From positions 250,360-314,359 of the forward strand of contig VZTI01003405.1 of NCBI GenBank assembly GCA_013397865.1: a DNA stretch of 64,000 nt, given 5' to 3'. This document shows positions 12,401 through 27,400 of this stretch, piece by piece. Made by a program: the position numbers and the translations under genes. The notes under the pieces are model-generated. The model was not told the DNA's origin. It saw only the letters and a list, made by a program, of their open reading frames with translations, and did not search any database. The stretch is from Struthidea cinerea. Its lineage: Eukaryota; Chordata; Aves; Passeriformes; Corcoracidae. Each line of letters starts with the position of its first letter. Position 1 is the stretch's first letter.

Positions 12401-15400
12401 AATGACAGTGGAGTTTCTTGCCTTCTGAAACCAGAAGCTGCTCTGGGGTAGGATGTGTCCCCACATCATCACTCCCCTGTGCAAAAAATAAAATTACACT
12501 GTGTTGTAGGTCCTTGCAGCTGTCCTTAACAAAGGGCTGCGTTCTCAAACCGGTGCAGAAAAAAAGCCCTTCTGATTCTTGGAGGGACTGAGTATCTGAC
12601 TGCCTACTGAAAAACCCCATCAATTTTTGTGGACTAACTTCTCTGCCACCTCAGTGGGATTTTTCCTCAGCTCCTTCTGTAGCGCTGCCCTGCCCCTGTC
12701 TCCTTCATGTCCTCCCTGGGAAGGGGAGATGTGTATTTTGGCACCTGGAGACCTTCCTCCAGGTGAGAGGGAATCACAGAGCCACACAATGGCCTGGGTT
12801 GGAGGGGACCTTAAAGATCATCTCATTCCACCCCCTGCCATGGGCAGGGACACCTTCCACTATCCCAGGCTGCTCCAAGCCCCGTCCAGCCTGGCCTTGG
12901 ACACTTCCAGGGATCCAAGGGCAGCCACAGCTGCTCTGGGCACCCTGTGCCAGGGCCTCACCACCCTCCCAGGGAACAATTCCTTCCCAGTCTCCCATCT
13001 ATCCCTGCCCTCTGGCAGTGGGAAGCCATTCCCTGTGTCCTGTCCCTCCATGTCCATATAAACAGTCCCTCTCCATCTTTCTTGTGGGCTCCCAGACTGG
13101 AAGGTCCCAGTGAGGTCACCCCAAAGCTATTCCCTAAGAGCCCCGTGTCATTATGCCACAGGTAGGTTTTTGTGTAGGGAAGAAGCAAAAACGAGCCTTT
13201 TGCAATTAAACCCAGTCATTTATGTTGCCAGAAACGTTCTGTGATGTGTCCCTTCTGCCACGGAAGCAGAGGAGAGGGAGGGGATGCCCTGGGAGCGGTG
13301 GCCTCCCGCTGCCTGTGCCCCACACCCAGCCCGGAGCTGTAGTAGCGGGTTTGGCAAGGAGAGAGCACAGCCCTGCAGGAGACCATTTCTGTCCTGTGGA
13401 AGAGAAAACAGGGCTGTTGGTGATGCACACAGATCCTGGGCACCTTGTAACAAGCCTGCCCACTGTGCTGTGCCCAGAGACATCCCATCCCTCCCACGCG
13501 GCTCCGGCAGCTCCGGCTGTGCCCACACAAACCCAGCCCTGGCACATGTCGCGTGTGTGTGCCAGCAGCTCACGGCAACTTGTGACACCACGTACGTGTG
13601 TCAGGTGTTTGCAGCTTGTTTGTGTGGTTCCCATCGCCTGCTCATCTACCAGGGGAGTCTTCAGCTCCTAAAATCCACTCCAGACCCTTTTTTCCCCTCC
13701 CTCTCCCCCAGGAAACTGAAAAGAAAAATGAGTCTAATGATATACAGATAATACTTTGAAATTTAATAAGGTAACAAATGCTGTTACAATTTTGCTAGGA
13801 ATTAACAAACACACCATCGCATTCTAAGTCCAGTGTTGACCTCTTCTCTGCTGGGGGTGAGGTTTCGCTGCCTGACTGTGGGCAGCGTGTCCCCCTTTCT
13901 GGCAAATAATTCCTGTAATTCCAGCAGAGATTCCTTAGCAAGGGGGACTCACAGTGTCTTCAGCAGTGGAACGAGGGCTTGCTAATGGCACTGCCTGGGC
14001 AGAGAGGCTGCCCAGTTTCAGCCATATCCTGTGTGCAATGCCAGCTGAAGGCCAGGAAATTGGGAAGCAGGAGGTTGGTCCTTCTGGAGTAGATCCTGTT
14101 TCTGCTTAGGGCTTCTAGCCTGAGTGAGGAGAGTGGTGTCATTCTGGGACACGTGTGTCCCACTTACTTCAGTACCACAAAAGTTGGGGAGCATCAGTCT
14201 GAAGCCCAGCCCATGCATATGTGATTCCCAGAGCTGGGCTTCTCTGGGAAGCTCTCCTTGGCTTCATCCTTGGCTGTTGGTTGTGACCTTCCTCATCTTC
14301 TCCAGCAAATGGAGAAGTCATGCTGGGCTGTCTATTAATAGATCAGGCATCATCAGGAAGTTTAATTAGAACAAGGTGGTTTGGCACCTTGCTACTTTTC
14401 CAGCCAGGAGCCAAATACTAGAGTGATTATTGCCACAGGCTGACACTCACAGAAAGTCCTCTGCAACCCTGAGCTGGCTGGAAAGTTAGTTTTATAACCT
14501 CCTGTAAAAAGGACTGGAGTTTAGTAATAGGCCTTTTTATTTTGAAAATCTGGTAAGAAGAATCTGCAAAGTTTCTTCTTTGTGTGTTAAAAGTCCTTAA
14601 TCAGAATAGTCCTGTTCCAGAAAAATATGCTGGTGTCCCCTGCTCCAGCCTGGTGTCTCATGGAGTGGTTTGGGCTGGAAGGGACCTTAAAGCTCATCCA
14701 GTTCCATGCCCTGTCGTGGACAGGGACACCTTCCAGTGTCCCAGGCTGCTTCCAGGCCTGTCCAACCTGGCCTTGGACACTTCCAGCAAGGAGAAGTGTT
14801 CCCTTTTCCCAAGCTGTCATATCTATGCTTGGGAAGGGATAGTGCCAGAGCTGTGAAAATGAGGATGAGCCTGCCTTTAATGGTAACAGGGGTGTCTTCA
14901 GAGTGCTTTGGGACCTTCAGAAGTGGAAAGCTTGTTTGTCTGTGCACCATAATAAAGCTACTCATACTTAGCACGGTCACATTTTATGCCATTAATTTAT
15001 TATTAACTGCTGCATTCCAGAAAAGCTCTCCATCCTGGGAAGAGCACAGGGGTGGTGCATTCCCTGCCTTAAGGAGCTGGAGTTTAGAAATCACTGTTAA
15101 ATACCGAGCTAGAAATTGTGGCAGCACTGCGTTGAGCCGGGGAGGTAATTGCTGAGGCCTTGCCGGGAAGCACCCACAGCTGCAGAGCACAGATAGAGGT
15201 GTAATTCCAAGTGCTGAGTGCCGAGTTAAAAATGGCCTGCTTAAGGATGGGGGCGGTTATTACTTCCACAGGAGTAAGTGGATTTAAGGCTTTGAATCTT
15301 GAGATCAAAGGGAAAGGGAACTCCTCGGAATTGCATTTGTTAATCTCCAATCAGTTTCAGAGGGGATCCCGACTTCTCCCCTCCCGTTTCCCTCTGTGCA

Positions 15401-18400
15401 GACCTGCAGCCAGACGGAGCTGGAGAACTGGATCACGGCGATCCACTCGGCCTGTGCCACCGCCGTGGCGCGGCAGCACCACAAGGAGGACACGGTCAAG
15501 CTGCTCAAAACAGAGATCAAGAAGCTGGAGCAGAAGATCGACATGGACGAGAAGATGAAGAAAATGGGTGAAATGCAGCTGTCCTCCGTAACAGACTCCA
15601 AGAAGAAGAAGACCATACTGGATCAGGTAAACTCTCTTGCTATGTGAAGCAAGTCCCTAGCAAGGGTCTAAGGCCTTCTAGAGATTGGTGGGAGCTCCCC
15701 GGAGCAGGTGGGAGCAGGAGAGCTGTGCTGGCTGCCTTAGCTGCACCATTTCTCCACTAAGGTCCAGCATGGGCTGTCTTCTGCTGGCCTCCAGGAGATT
15801 TGGATAGCAGGAGGTTGAGTGAAGAGGCTGCCAGGCCGTGGCTGCAGGATGCCTTGGGGAACAGCTGCTCACACACCAACAAACGCTGCTGCTGCTGTTG
15901 GTTTTAGTGTGCCAGAGGCTGCTGCTTCTGCTGGCAGCTGGGCTGAAGAAGGCATCCCTGGTTTCTGCTTGTCTCAGGGGCCTGCCTTAACCTTGTGGCT
16001 GCATCCCTGGCTCCCCCTGGGCCCACTCCTCCTGCCTTCAAGTGGACAGCGTGGCTGAGTTTCAGAGGCAGAGAGCCTCGAGCAGATGTCTCTCCCGCTG
16101 CTGCAGCAGCACCTTATTTTGGGAAACTTAACATACGGCTCCTGCTTCCCTCATTTGGAGCTCTCGTACCACGGCTGCCAAGCGTGCCTGTAATGCAAAG
16201 CATGGGAAGTGGCTCAGCTAAAGAGATTTGTACCCCCTGGAAGCCTGTGAGAAGGGGAAATGGGGGAGAAAGGGGAGGGAGATGCTAAAGAGCTCCACTC
16301 AAAGCTGTCAGTCACAGTGAGGGCAGAGCAGTCTCTCTCTTTACGTAACTGAGTGTGTCTGGATGCTTTGAAACTCTTTCCTATAAGCTATTTGAATTAT
16401 TTAAATAAGTTTTTCCATAGGCTGATTACAGCACTCTTGCACTGATCAGATTAATTATCCCCAGTGTATGGCACTTTTTCAAGCTCTGTTGGTGCTCACA
16501 GCAAAGCTGCTGCTGTGGCTGCTGATTTGGGATGCCCTGTGCCTGGAGTTTGGTGGGGCTTGCTCTTCTGGTTCCTCAGATGCTCTTGATGCATGAAAGA
16601 AGCCTCTTAAGGGACTGCTGAGCAGAGAATCCTGGAAATACAAAGAAAATTAAAAATGAAATTTTAATCCTGTTAATTAGCATTGTATCAAAGGAGCAGT
16701 CGTCCCAGGAGGAGACTTCTGCCATGAATGTAGAAAAAGTTGTTTTCCAGCTAATGAAAACTCTTTTACTATTTGCATCCTTTGGGGGTTTGGGAGGGCA
16801 GGGGGATGTGGGGAAATCAGGAATCAGGGTTTGTTGAGTGAGATCAGCATTGGTGAAAAGGGTGTGTTACCGGGAACTTTTTCAAGGCATTTACCAGCCT
16901 CCTCTCCCCTTCTCTCCCCTCGCTGCCGAACCTTGTCCGGACGCAGATCTTCGTGTGGGAGCAGAACCTGGAGCAGTTCCAGATGGATCTGTTCCGGTAC
17001 CGCTGTTACCTGGCGAGCCTGCAGGGCGGGGAGCTGCCCAACCCCAAGCGGCTGCTGGCCTTCGCCAGCCGCCCCACCAAGGTGGCCATGGGCCGCCTGG
17101 GCATCTTCTCTGTGTCCTCCTTCCACGCGCTGGTGAGTGGGCACGGGGCAGGGCTGCACAGCAGGACCGGGCACCTGAGCCCTTCCCTGGGCCTGCACGG
17201 TGTCCTGCTCCCAGAGGGGCCTGGCTGTGGCTGAAGGGAGCCGCGGCCATAGGGAAGGGCCATCTTTCTCCTGATCGTGGGATTTTGAATTGTCACCATA
17301 AACAGATTTTCCTTTTACAAGAGCAGGGTCATCTCAAACGTCCACAGGCTTGGGCTCGATCCACAAGTCCTGTGAAGTCAGTGGGAGCCGTTCTGAGTCC
17401 CTCAGCATGAGCTGGCTGAGACCTTCTCAGGCATATCTGACTTTTTTCCATATGGATAAAACTACTGACAAGTTATTCCAGTATCCGGTCTCTGGTCATC
17501 AACACCTGATGCTCCACGAGGGAGGGGAAATGTTCTTCTCTGCTACCTACAGTGTGGCAAATAATGGTTGTTTAAATTTAAGTACTGTGACAACAGCTCT
17601 TAAAAGTACAGGAAATGTTTTGCAAAGTGATGGGGTTTTAATGAAATTAAATCAAGTTCTGTAGTTTCGGCTTGGACTTCTGGCGGTTCACAGAAATAGC
17701 TGAGCTCTACTGTTGTCTTGTAGATGTCAGCTGTACCCATCAGTTGAATGCAGAGCTGTAATTCAGTCAGGGGCGTTTTTATTCTTTCCTATATGAAAAG
17801 ATTAGCGTCATCATCCTGCTAATTGCTGGTGGATTTATTATATTTTTTAAGTGGCGGGCTGTAATTTGCATTTATGCTTATTTTTTTTTGCATCAAGCAA
17901 AGCACTGAGCGTTAGCCTGAAAAACAGTCTGCCTCTTCAGGCTGGTGTCTCTGGAGAGCCAAGGGAAAAAATATGTTTTGAAAATGTTGTGTTGGAAGAG
18001 ACACGTGTTTTCTTCTCCTCAGCAAACTCTCATGTCCTCCTTTGCCCCCAGGAACGTGGGGAAATGCAAACTCATGTTAGGAGCCCTAGCTCAAGTTTCA
18101 GGAAGGGAATTTGCCCAGAGCAGCCGTGGCTGCCCCATCCCTGGGAGTGTCTGAGGCCAGGTTGGACGGGGCTTGGAGCAGTCTGGGATAGTGGAAGGTG
18201 TCCCTGCCCATAGCAGGGGGTGGAATGGGATGGAATTTAAGGTCCCCTTCATCCCAAATCATTCTGTGATTCCATGACCCAAGTCTCCTGAAGATGCTCC
18301 TCAGCACATTCATCCAAGGACGTGCTAAGTTATCCCAGCTGGCTCTGCTTAAATGTCCCAGGTACAGAGTCTAGGCTGTGGAAATGGAGACGTTGCTGTA

Positions 18401-21400
18401 GTGGTGAAGTTCTCCTTTTCCTTGATCTCCCCGTGTTTGCCAAGGAAAGCCCCCGTTCCTCACCCGGTTCCCTGGCTGCAGCAGCCAGCCTGCTGTCCCT
18501 GCGCGCTGCGGTTCTGGCTGTGCTGCACCCAGGCAGCCAGTTCTCAGCTCGGTAGCTGGGGCATCGCTCGGGGATGTGGGTGCTCCCGCTGGCGCTGCCA
18601 AACGCTGGCAGTGCCCTTGTGCTGGTTTGGGATGTGGGAGTGCAGCACTGAGGTGTTCCAGGAGGGCAGGGTGGGGCTGGCTGGCTGTGCCTTCCCTCCC
18701 GTTCCTACCTGCCGTTCCCTACCACTCCCTTTCTGGCAGGAGAGGAGCTCCTCTCTCTCCTCAGGCCACCTCCACGTGGGAAATCTGTTTTGACATTGGG
18801 CCTGAACGCGTCAGCTCTGACTCATGTCCCACTGATCTCCTCCAGAGCTTCCTCACCTGGGAAACGCTCCCCAGATGGTTGGGCTCAGTAAAGGCAAATG
18901 TCTTTTTGCAGAGCAGTTGACACTGCTCTGATGGGAAGGGTCACTTCAGCTCACTTTTCCCCTTCCTGTGCCTTGCCCACTCCCTCAGATGTCACTTATC
19001 TTTAAGGAAATGCAGGTTTAAATGCCGTGACCTCCCTGCAAGCCTTTATCTGGCCTTGCTGCAGTTCTGAGTCAGCACCAGGATGCCCAGAGTGTTTCCA
19101 CAGGAAAGAGCAAAGAGGAAGACCGAGTTTTTGGGAAGCAACAGATAAGTTTGGAAATCTCAGGTTTCACGTGTCCAGCTTTGAAACCTTGCTAGGAAAA
19201 GAAAAATAAAAGAAAAAAACCCCAACCCTTCACTGGTGCTGAGGCTTTGTTCTGTGATGATTAGGCTGCTTTAAAATAAATTAAATGCCAAAAAACGATG
19301 GGGGTGGTATGTACTGTCCATTTCAATATTTGATGTTGGGAGAAGTGAGTTAATCTGCAGTGAGAAGGCAGCGGCCTGGCAGCATCCGCACCGTCCCAGT
19401 AGTGAGTACCCTTTATTGCCATAGGATTTGCCTTTTTGCCCCCCAGACCCCACAGCTGGGTGGGGGGTGTGGTGTGTGCAGGGGCTGCTGCAGCCTCTCT
19501 TCTGAAGCCATGTGGCATTGACAGGTGGCGGCTCGCACGGGGGAGTCGGGGGTGAGGAGAAGGACACAGGCCATGTCCAGGTCTGCCAGCAAGCGGAGGA
19601 GCAGGTTTTCTTCTCTCTGGGGGCTGGACACCACCTCGAAGAAAAAGCAAGGCAGGCCGAGCATTAACCAGGTAAGCACGTGGAAGTTGGGGGTGTTGTT
19701 GGGCAGAATGCAGCTCGCACCAAGAGTCACCGGCACAGCGTCATCTCATTCCTCATCCCCTTCAAAAATCAGGGACTGTAGCTGCAGATAGGTGCACAGC
19801 AGCTCCTATCAAAAGTTTGGGACCTGCCCTTTCTGTAGCTGAATTCTGTTGTTGCATTTCTGCTGCTTCTGCTTTTCCTGGAGGTGCCTTCCCTAATCTC
19901 AGGAGCAACAACGCAGCAGTGTAAAACAGATACAAGTTTGAAAAGAAAAGAGCCCCCAACAATTCAGGCTTGTTTGGTTATTTTTAATTTAAAATGGTGA
20001 GTTTGTACAATGCTTTAAATGTAGCTGAGTTTAGTGAAAACTTCCTAAAGTGACAAGCAGCTTTACATTTAGTCACTCCCTATTTTGCTTCAGATTTATA
20101 AAAAAGCAGAAGTTGTGCTGTTTCCACCCAGACAGTGCCCAGATCTTTCTCTAGAAAACGTGTTTCAGTGTGGTAGGAAGGTGCTTCCCTGTTACTCTTT
20201 CCAAACATCCCTAATTACAGCTCTCACTTTTTGAGAGCCATACCTCATCTAATTGCAGGAAATGTAGGCTCTGCCTTTCTCTTCTCTCACTTTTTGTGGG
20301 GAGAGAGGCTGGGGACCCACGTTGTTCTGGGCCCTGTGATTTCTCGTGCTGTCTGTTGAAGCAGCAGTGGGTGTTTGTTTTGTTCCGCAGAGGATGAATG
20401 CTGTGGAATTGTTCAGCTCGTTTGGAGCGAGACATTAAAAGTTCACCTGATATTTAGAGTCTGAGCAAAAGCCCAGGGCTTGGCTGGAATGCAGCTCCAT
20501 GAGCACATTCCCAGTTCCTCGTGCCGATGCTGCAGCATCCCTGTTGCTTTGTATTTAGTTGCCCCAAATCCCTTGTCCTGAGCTGGGAGCTGCGATCCTG
20601 CCCGTGCTGTGTTTTCAAACCTGTTTTTTTTCTGCCCTGAGCTCCCCTTTTGTTTTCCCTTTCAGTGGGGATAATTGCATTCTTCAGCTGCCTCCCCTGC
20701 TCCCGCCCCCCTCGCTCCTCCACAGCACAGGCATGGAGAGGGATTCTGCTCCAGGTTAGAGGAAAGTCATTGTGGAGAGAGTTGTAAAAGGTGTGAAGTT
20801 TTGAGAAAGGAGCAGAGTGTCTCCATGCAGTGCCTGAACACATTTCCCTTGCTTGTGCAAAGTGTTGCCTATTGGAAGCAGCCAACTGTAAATCCCTAAA
20901 AGGCAGAGACCTTTTCCCATCCTGCCTGGTCCCTGCTTCATTTTAGCCAGGGAATAATTAACAAGCCCAGCAACTTGATCCTAGAGCTCTCCTGATGTGG
21001 AGCTATAAAACTGAACTTTTCAGTTTTCATTATTGGCTTCTACTGCAGCACCAGCCCTGCCTGCCCATCTGATGCAGTCCTGTGCTGATTTGGGGTGGAT
21101 CCTGCAAATATTCCTGTTTGGTCATTCCTCCTGCACGGGATCCTGTTGATTTTGGCTCTCTGGCTCGTGCTGGGTTACCAGCTCCTATTTCATTAGAGAA
21201 GGGTTCCACTGACTTGTGCTTGAATGTTTGCTGAGTACGTTTTGGCAGCTGGGTCATTACAAAGCCAGCCAGAAGCAGAGCCCTTCTGAGTTCTCAGCGT
21301 TGGCAGAGGTGGGGAAGTGTTCATTTCCCACTTTTACAGGTGGGGAAACCTAGCACAAAGAGAGATAAAATTAGTCCAGCTCCACCAAGGAAGTCAGGAC

Positions 21401-24400
21401 AGACCTCCAAGCAGAAGTGGCCTCTAATCTTCCTGCACCACCCCATCACCAGCTTGTTTTTCACCTAACCTTCTCTTCCATCACGCTGGAACTTTCCTTC
21501 TCTCCAGTGCATCTGCAGCAGAAAGGCAGGGAATGCTGGAGAGGGCCCCCACTTCACTGCCCTGCAAACCTTTGTGGAGGGCCCAGGTCTGGACAGAGAC
21601 TGGTGCAAAGGTGTGCCTGTGTCAGTAAAGCCACACCTGTGCTCAGGAGGAGTGGTCCTGGTGAGGAACTGGGGGTGGGGGACACAGAACAGCACTTCCC
21701 TGTGTTTAAGGAACAGCACTTGGAGTGAGCTGACCTGGTGTTTGGGATCCTCTCGCTGCTGAAAACACCTCTTTGTTCCTGTGTTGTTTCTTTTTGGATG
21801 ACAGGCTCGAGCAAAAAGAGGTTAGAGGGACTGCTGGATGGGACTTACCCACCCTGAAGAAGGTTCTCCCCATCCCAGATTTCTACAACAGTGAAACATT
21901 TCTGCAAGCAGTGTGTTTGGAGATGGGTGTTTGTATTTCTCATTCCGTGCTGGATGTTAGACAGACTGTTCTGCCCTTGGCATGTGCTGCACACAGGGAG
22001 TCACGTTCGTGTTTTAAAGCAGATTCCCTCTGTTGTTCCTCAGGTGTTTGGAGAAGGAGTCGATTCAGTGAAGAAATCTCTCGAAGGGATCTTTGATGAC
22101 ACAGTCCCAGATGGCAAGGTAAAACCCCAGCTCTCCAGGTGCCCCCTTCCCCCACGTTTGCAGCCAGTAAATTCAGAATAAATACTAAGATTTGCTATTT
22201 TGCTATTTCTAAGCACAGGAGCTGCAGTACCTACAACAGTTTTGTTGGCGTTGGTTTGCCCAGAAACACTGTGCATTTCAGCTTTACATCTAAACCTGCT
22301 TTTATCCCCACTGTTGTTTGTTGCATTCCCAGTAGCCATAGGGTGAAATCCCAGGAGAGGCACACTGCAGCAGTGTAGCTGTGTGGGTGGCACGGGAAGG
22401 CACACGCTATCCTGCTCAGGGAAAACTGCAGGTTCCTGTCCAGGCAAGCCTTCAGCCTGGGCTTAGGAGCCAAATATCCTCTCTGCAAGGGCTCTGATAC
22501 AGCACATAATGCACGAGTTACTGATGAAGAGGGACTTGTGCTGGGCTGGGATAGTCACGTTGGATTTTGTCTGTTTAGAGGGAGAAAGAGGTGGCCCTGA
22601 GCAGTGTCCACCAGCACAACCCCGACTGTGATATTTGGGTCCACGAGTACTTCACGCCCTCGTGGTTCTGCCTGCCCAACAACCAGCCTGCCCTGACAGT
22701 CATCCGGCCTGGTGACACTTCACGGGACGTGCTGGAAATGATCTGCAAGGTAAACGTGCCCTGGGGCGGGTGGGGAATCAGTGCAGCCTCGTGTGCCGGT
22801 GCTGGGACTGCTCTGCACTGGGACACCAGCTCTGTGCTAGGTGAAAACCACAAATTAACACTGCAGTGTTGAGGCCAGGAGAGCAGCAGAAAATTCCGTG
22901 CAGCTGGAGCTAACTTGGCTGAGTGCAGGGACAGGCAGCAGGCTGGGTTTGCCCTTCCCACTCTGGCTGCTGTGCACGAGCCTGGAAGTGCCTTCACACA
23001 CTGGCTCTGCCTCTGCTGCTGCCTTTCACAGAGCCAGCCATCCTCTGCCCCTCCAGTGGGACCACGGTGGGACCCTTCTCCCAGCCCCTGGATGCCCCGC
23101 AGTGTGGTGGTGCAGCCACCCTGGCGGCCCCAGCTCTGCATCCCTCCCCATTTCCCCCCTCTGCCAGGCAGGTGAGGTGGTCTCACCCCTTCCCAGGAGC
23201 CAGGGGGACCTGTTTCCACGTGCCATCCCTCCTGCCTTCCCCTCAGGCTGGCACTGGGGAGAAGAGCAGCACCAGGAGTGGGAGAAGGTGCCTGTGTTTG
23301 CTGCCTGCTCTGCAGAATCAGACCCAACCTTGTGTGGGTGGCATGAAGGGACAGGGGAAAGCTTTTATCTACACTGGAGTGGGGGGGGAGGAAAAACCAC
23401 CTGGATTTCTCTGCCAGATGCAGTATCAGAGACATTGGGCCATTAAAAAGAGTTATATCTCTAAAGAGTTGGAAAGTTTGACGAATTAAACACAGGCTTT
23501 CAGATCTGGCAGCTACATAATGTGTGTTTTCTGAGCCAGCGAGACCCAACTCCTGTCACGTGCTGCTCTGAAAAGTGAGTCTGCTTTGTACAACAACAGC
23601 AGCAGGAGAAAAGAAAACATTTACTACTATTGAGAGCTGAACTTTGGGGACTTTTAGAACGTGTTGCATGTGCTTCCAAAGAGAGGGAAGGTGAGGGAAG
23701 GGCGTTTGTTTCCAGTAATTGCACGGTGCGCTCGTCTCTCTGCCAGGTGCGCTGCAGCTTGTGAAAGCTCCGCTTTATGTTCAGCAAAAGATGACATTTT
23801 TGGAGAGGGACATAATAGGGAAGCTGGATGACACATTATTAGTAATGATTTACTTTTAGGATTTATGTTGTCCTTTGGGTAAGAGTGGTTAACTCAGTGG
23901 ACCAAGCCCTCGGCCGGAGTAAGCTGGTGTAGCTCCGTGGTTTCTGCAGGTGCCTGCTGAGGGTCTGGTCTCTCACTGTGTGTTTGCTGCGGTGGGTGGG
24001 GGTGTTTAAGGAGAAGGGGAGGTTGGTGAGTGTTTTTTCAAGTGCTATTATCTGTTTCTCTCCTTTCTGTAAGAGTTTTCAGCCTGAAAAACACTGTCGA
24101 GATGCCTTCTTTCCTGTAGCATTTAATAATCAATCTCTTTCTTCTGTCTCTTGCATTCAGCTCATTTTCCCCCCTTTAATATCTGCTCCACATCATTTCA
24201 CATCAGTTTGCCATCTGCCATCTGAGAACCAGTCAAGTTCTGGTACAGTAAACATTTCAAGCTCTACATTTCATATAAACCTCCTCATGTTTGTAGATGT
24301 GGTTAAATCTGTGCTGCTAAACTGAGCTTGATTCTTCTGCTGGAGAACATTAAATGCACTGAAGTCATTGCAGAAAATGTGTTCTTATGCTAACATTGCT

Positions 24401-27400
24401 GCTTGTTATTGTACAGCGAGTTAGGCTTTGGAGGATGCTTTGTGACATTTTTATGATTCAAGATTGGTGGGAGGAGTGTTTAAAGCATTTTTAAAGTGGT
24501 TTCTCAAAGATTTCTCCTAAGATGTAACTAGCAACATCACTTGGAAGGCAGGGAAACTCAGTGTATGTGCATCAAATTGCTTTCTGTGGCTGATAGGAAA
24601 TAGTTGGTCCCTTCCAACCTTAGCCATGCTGTGATTCTGTGATAGCACTGCTCAGTGTGAACGAATGTATATGCATTACTAACATTTGCATAATGGTGTG
24701 TCTTAAAATGGAGGAGGAAATCACACTCTGTGTGTGGATTTAGGCAGAGCCAGTGGGGAGATAAAAACAGTAAAAAACAAGCATAGATGACTAGATGGCA
24801 TTTTATCTTCTGACTGCAAAGAAAGTGAGGCAAGAAAGGTTTGGGGTTTTTTCCCCTCAAAATTTGCCTTTTTCAAAGGGAGCTGCACAAGGGGCAAGAA
24901 GCAGATACTCCAAGGTCTCTGGGTTTGTGCTCAAAGCCTCTGAGAAGTTCAGCCTGATGCTCTGGGGGCTTCCTTTGCTTCTGGGCTGGTGTTTTCCTGC
25001 TGGGAGAGCTGGGCCACACAGGAGCGATGCTGTGGGCTGGCTGCTGTGTTCCTGTGCTGCTGCCACAAAGGTCTCCCCCACCAAGCTGGGACAACATGCC
25101 AGGCCCTCTCCTGGGCTAGAAAGGAGCCAGACTGGGGTTGTGTGCCAGCCCACTGTGGCACTTGGAGCCTCTTGAATCGGATCACAGCCCTGGCTGTAAA
25201 TTCTTCTTCACGAGCACCTCGGTTAAGCTGTCGGGTTGTGCTTTAAATGGGGTTAGCTGCTTAATTTAGTCCAGACATAGCCAGAGTTATTAGGAGAGAA
25301 ATAAATAAACCAAGAAGCAGATTTGGATGGCTGAAAGGTATTTTGGGTGGTCTCGAAAGGATATTCATATCATTAAAGCTGCCCTGTTTCTGCTCCCACC
25401 TCCCCACATATGGATGCAGCTCCCAGCAACAAAAAAGTGGGTTAATGGTTTGGCTTTTAGGGCAGCCTGGCTATGTCCACGTTCAGGGTACCTTTTCCTT
25501 TCACTTAAGTAGAAGATCATGGCCCTATTTGAAACACTTTAACCAATGTCTGATTTTGAGGTAGACAGAGCCTTGGGGCAGCTGTAGGATTTTAATTAAC
25601 TATATGGGGTGGCTCATGGGCTGCACCATGGTCAGGACTGTCATTCCTGACCTGGATGGGATTGCAGTGTACTGGATTGATGGCATCCACTTGGGCTGAT
25701 GGGGTTTCTTGCAAGAAATGAGTGGCTCTAAATACGAATGTTCTACCCAGTTTTATCTTCAGCTGATGCTCTGCCCAGTGCCTGGAGCCCCCAGGCTGTA
25801 TAAACTCATCACAGGTGGTCATTTCTGCCTGCCTTGGACAGGCTGGAAAGCATCCCTTGGGTCTCCTCCACAAGGGAAGGACGTTGGATGGGCTGTGGAC
25901 AGGGTCTCTGTGCCAGCCCTGGGCTTTGGGCAGTGGCGTGGGGCTGGGCAGCACAGCTGGCACTGACCGTCAGACACACACCAGCACAACAGCTTGGGCA
26001 CAGGAGACAGGGAGCAGATCCACCCCGCTGGCAGGAGGAGGCTGCCAGGTTGCCTGGCTCCTTTTTCACAGAACCACAGAGTCCTTCAGGCTGGAAAAGA
26101 CCTATGAGACCACGGAGTCCAGGCTGTACCCCATCCCCACCTTGTCCCCAGCCCAGAGCTCTGAGTGCCAGCTCCAGGCCTTCCTTGGGCACCTCCAGGG
26201 ATGGGCACTCCAAACCTCCCTGGGCAGCCCCTGCCAATCCCTGAGCACCCTTTCCATGGGGAAATTCCTGCTGATGTCCACCCTGAGCCTCCCCTGGCCC
26301 AGCCTGAGGCCGTTCCCTCTCCTCCTGTCCCTGTTCCCTGGGAGCAGAGCCCGACCCCCCCGGCTGCCCCCTCCTGTCAGGGAGTTGTGCAGAGCCACAA
26401 GGTCCCCCCTGAGCCTCCTTTGCTCCAGGCTGAGCCCCTTTCCCAGCTCCCTCAGCCGCTCCTGGGGCTGCAGCCCCTTCCCAGCTCCCTTCCCTGCCCT
26501 GGACACCCCCAGACAGTGGGGGGTGCACTCAGTGGGTCTAGGTCTCCTCTCTGTGTCTTTAAGACACTTTTGTGTCTAGGGGCAGTACGCTAAGCTGACC
26601 AGAAAGCAGCTCAGCACTCCTCTGTGTCATTTGTGAACCTTTTATGCCAATTCTGCTTCCCTTCAGTTTCTGGAGCGTGTGTATGTGTGTGTCTGTAAAG
26701 AGAAAACTACTGAAAACAGCAGTAATCGGTGAGAAAAGCAAGCAAGAAGCTTTCCAAGAAAGAAAAAAGTGAGGGAGCAAGGATCTCCTACATTCAGCTG
26801 TTTTTCTCTTGGCCCTTGATAGATTTGAAAGTCATTATTTAATTAACTCGGAATTTGCCTGGATTACAGAGGTTATTCCATTTCAGATACTCCATTTCAT
26901 CCAAGGATAATTTGATCTTTGGGTTGGACATATTTGGACAGAGCACTGTGCAGAGTGCAGCGATAAATCTGGTTTGGTTGTCCTTCTTACTATTGTTAGC
27001 TTTTTTACTCCTGGGCTAATCCAGACTTCCCAAAGCAGTCACTGTTCTCTGTGTGTTTGCTGGAGGGTCAGGGTGGGATGTTTTCCACAGGTCCCTCAGT
27101 GTACAATGCTCATCACCTCAGTGCTTCTGTATCATGGCTGGAACTGGAAAAGCCAGGCTTTCAAAAGCAGGACAAACAGGCAATAATGATGTTCGTGCAT
27201 GAATTTTCAGATAAGCTATTGTTTTCAGCACAGCCTGAGAAACCTGGTAATTTGCTGGTGTAAAATGAAAAGGCTGAGGTATAAAAGCTTTTAATAGTGG
27301 GATTTCAGAAGTGACAGAGAGGAGAATTTACCTCCTGTATCTGTGAATCACTTTGGGGTTTCTCATTAGTTTTAGTTTAGGAACTTTGAAAGTAACTTCT

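Larger units (their letters stand above)
11568..15401 (+). other. Intron
   Basis: Phase 0 intron. It holds two minus-oriented CR1 pieces (12771-13135 and 14655-14795). The remaining sequence shows no coding exon or RNA gene that I can support. Confidence 0.85.

Noticed and set aside
22575..23549. 324-codon open frame on the minus strand
   Set aside because: It overlaps the genuine RBD exon antisense, has no recognisable domain, and a low-complexity Gly/Arg/Trp composition typical of GC-rich shadow frames.
25809..26593. Several long overlapping frames on both strands (up to 254 codons)
   Set aside because: They lie in a reverse-oriented CR1 fragment and its GC-rich surroundings; the CR1 reverse transcriptase is not recognisable in them.
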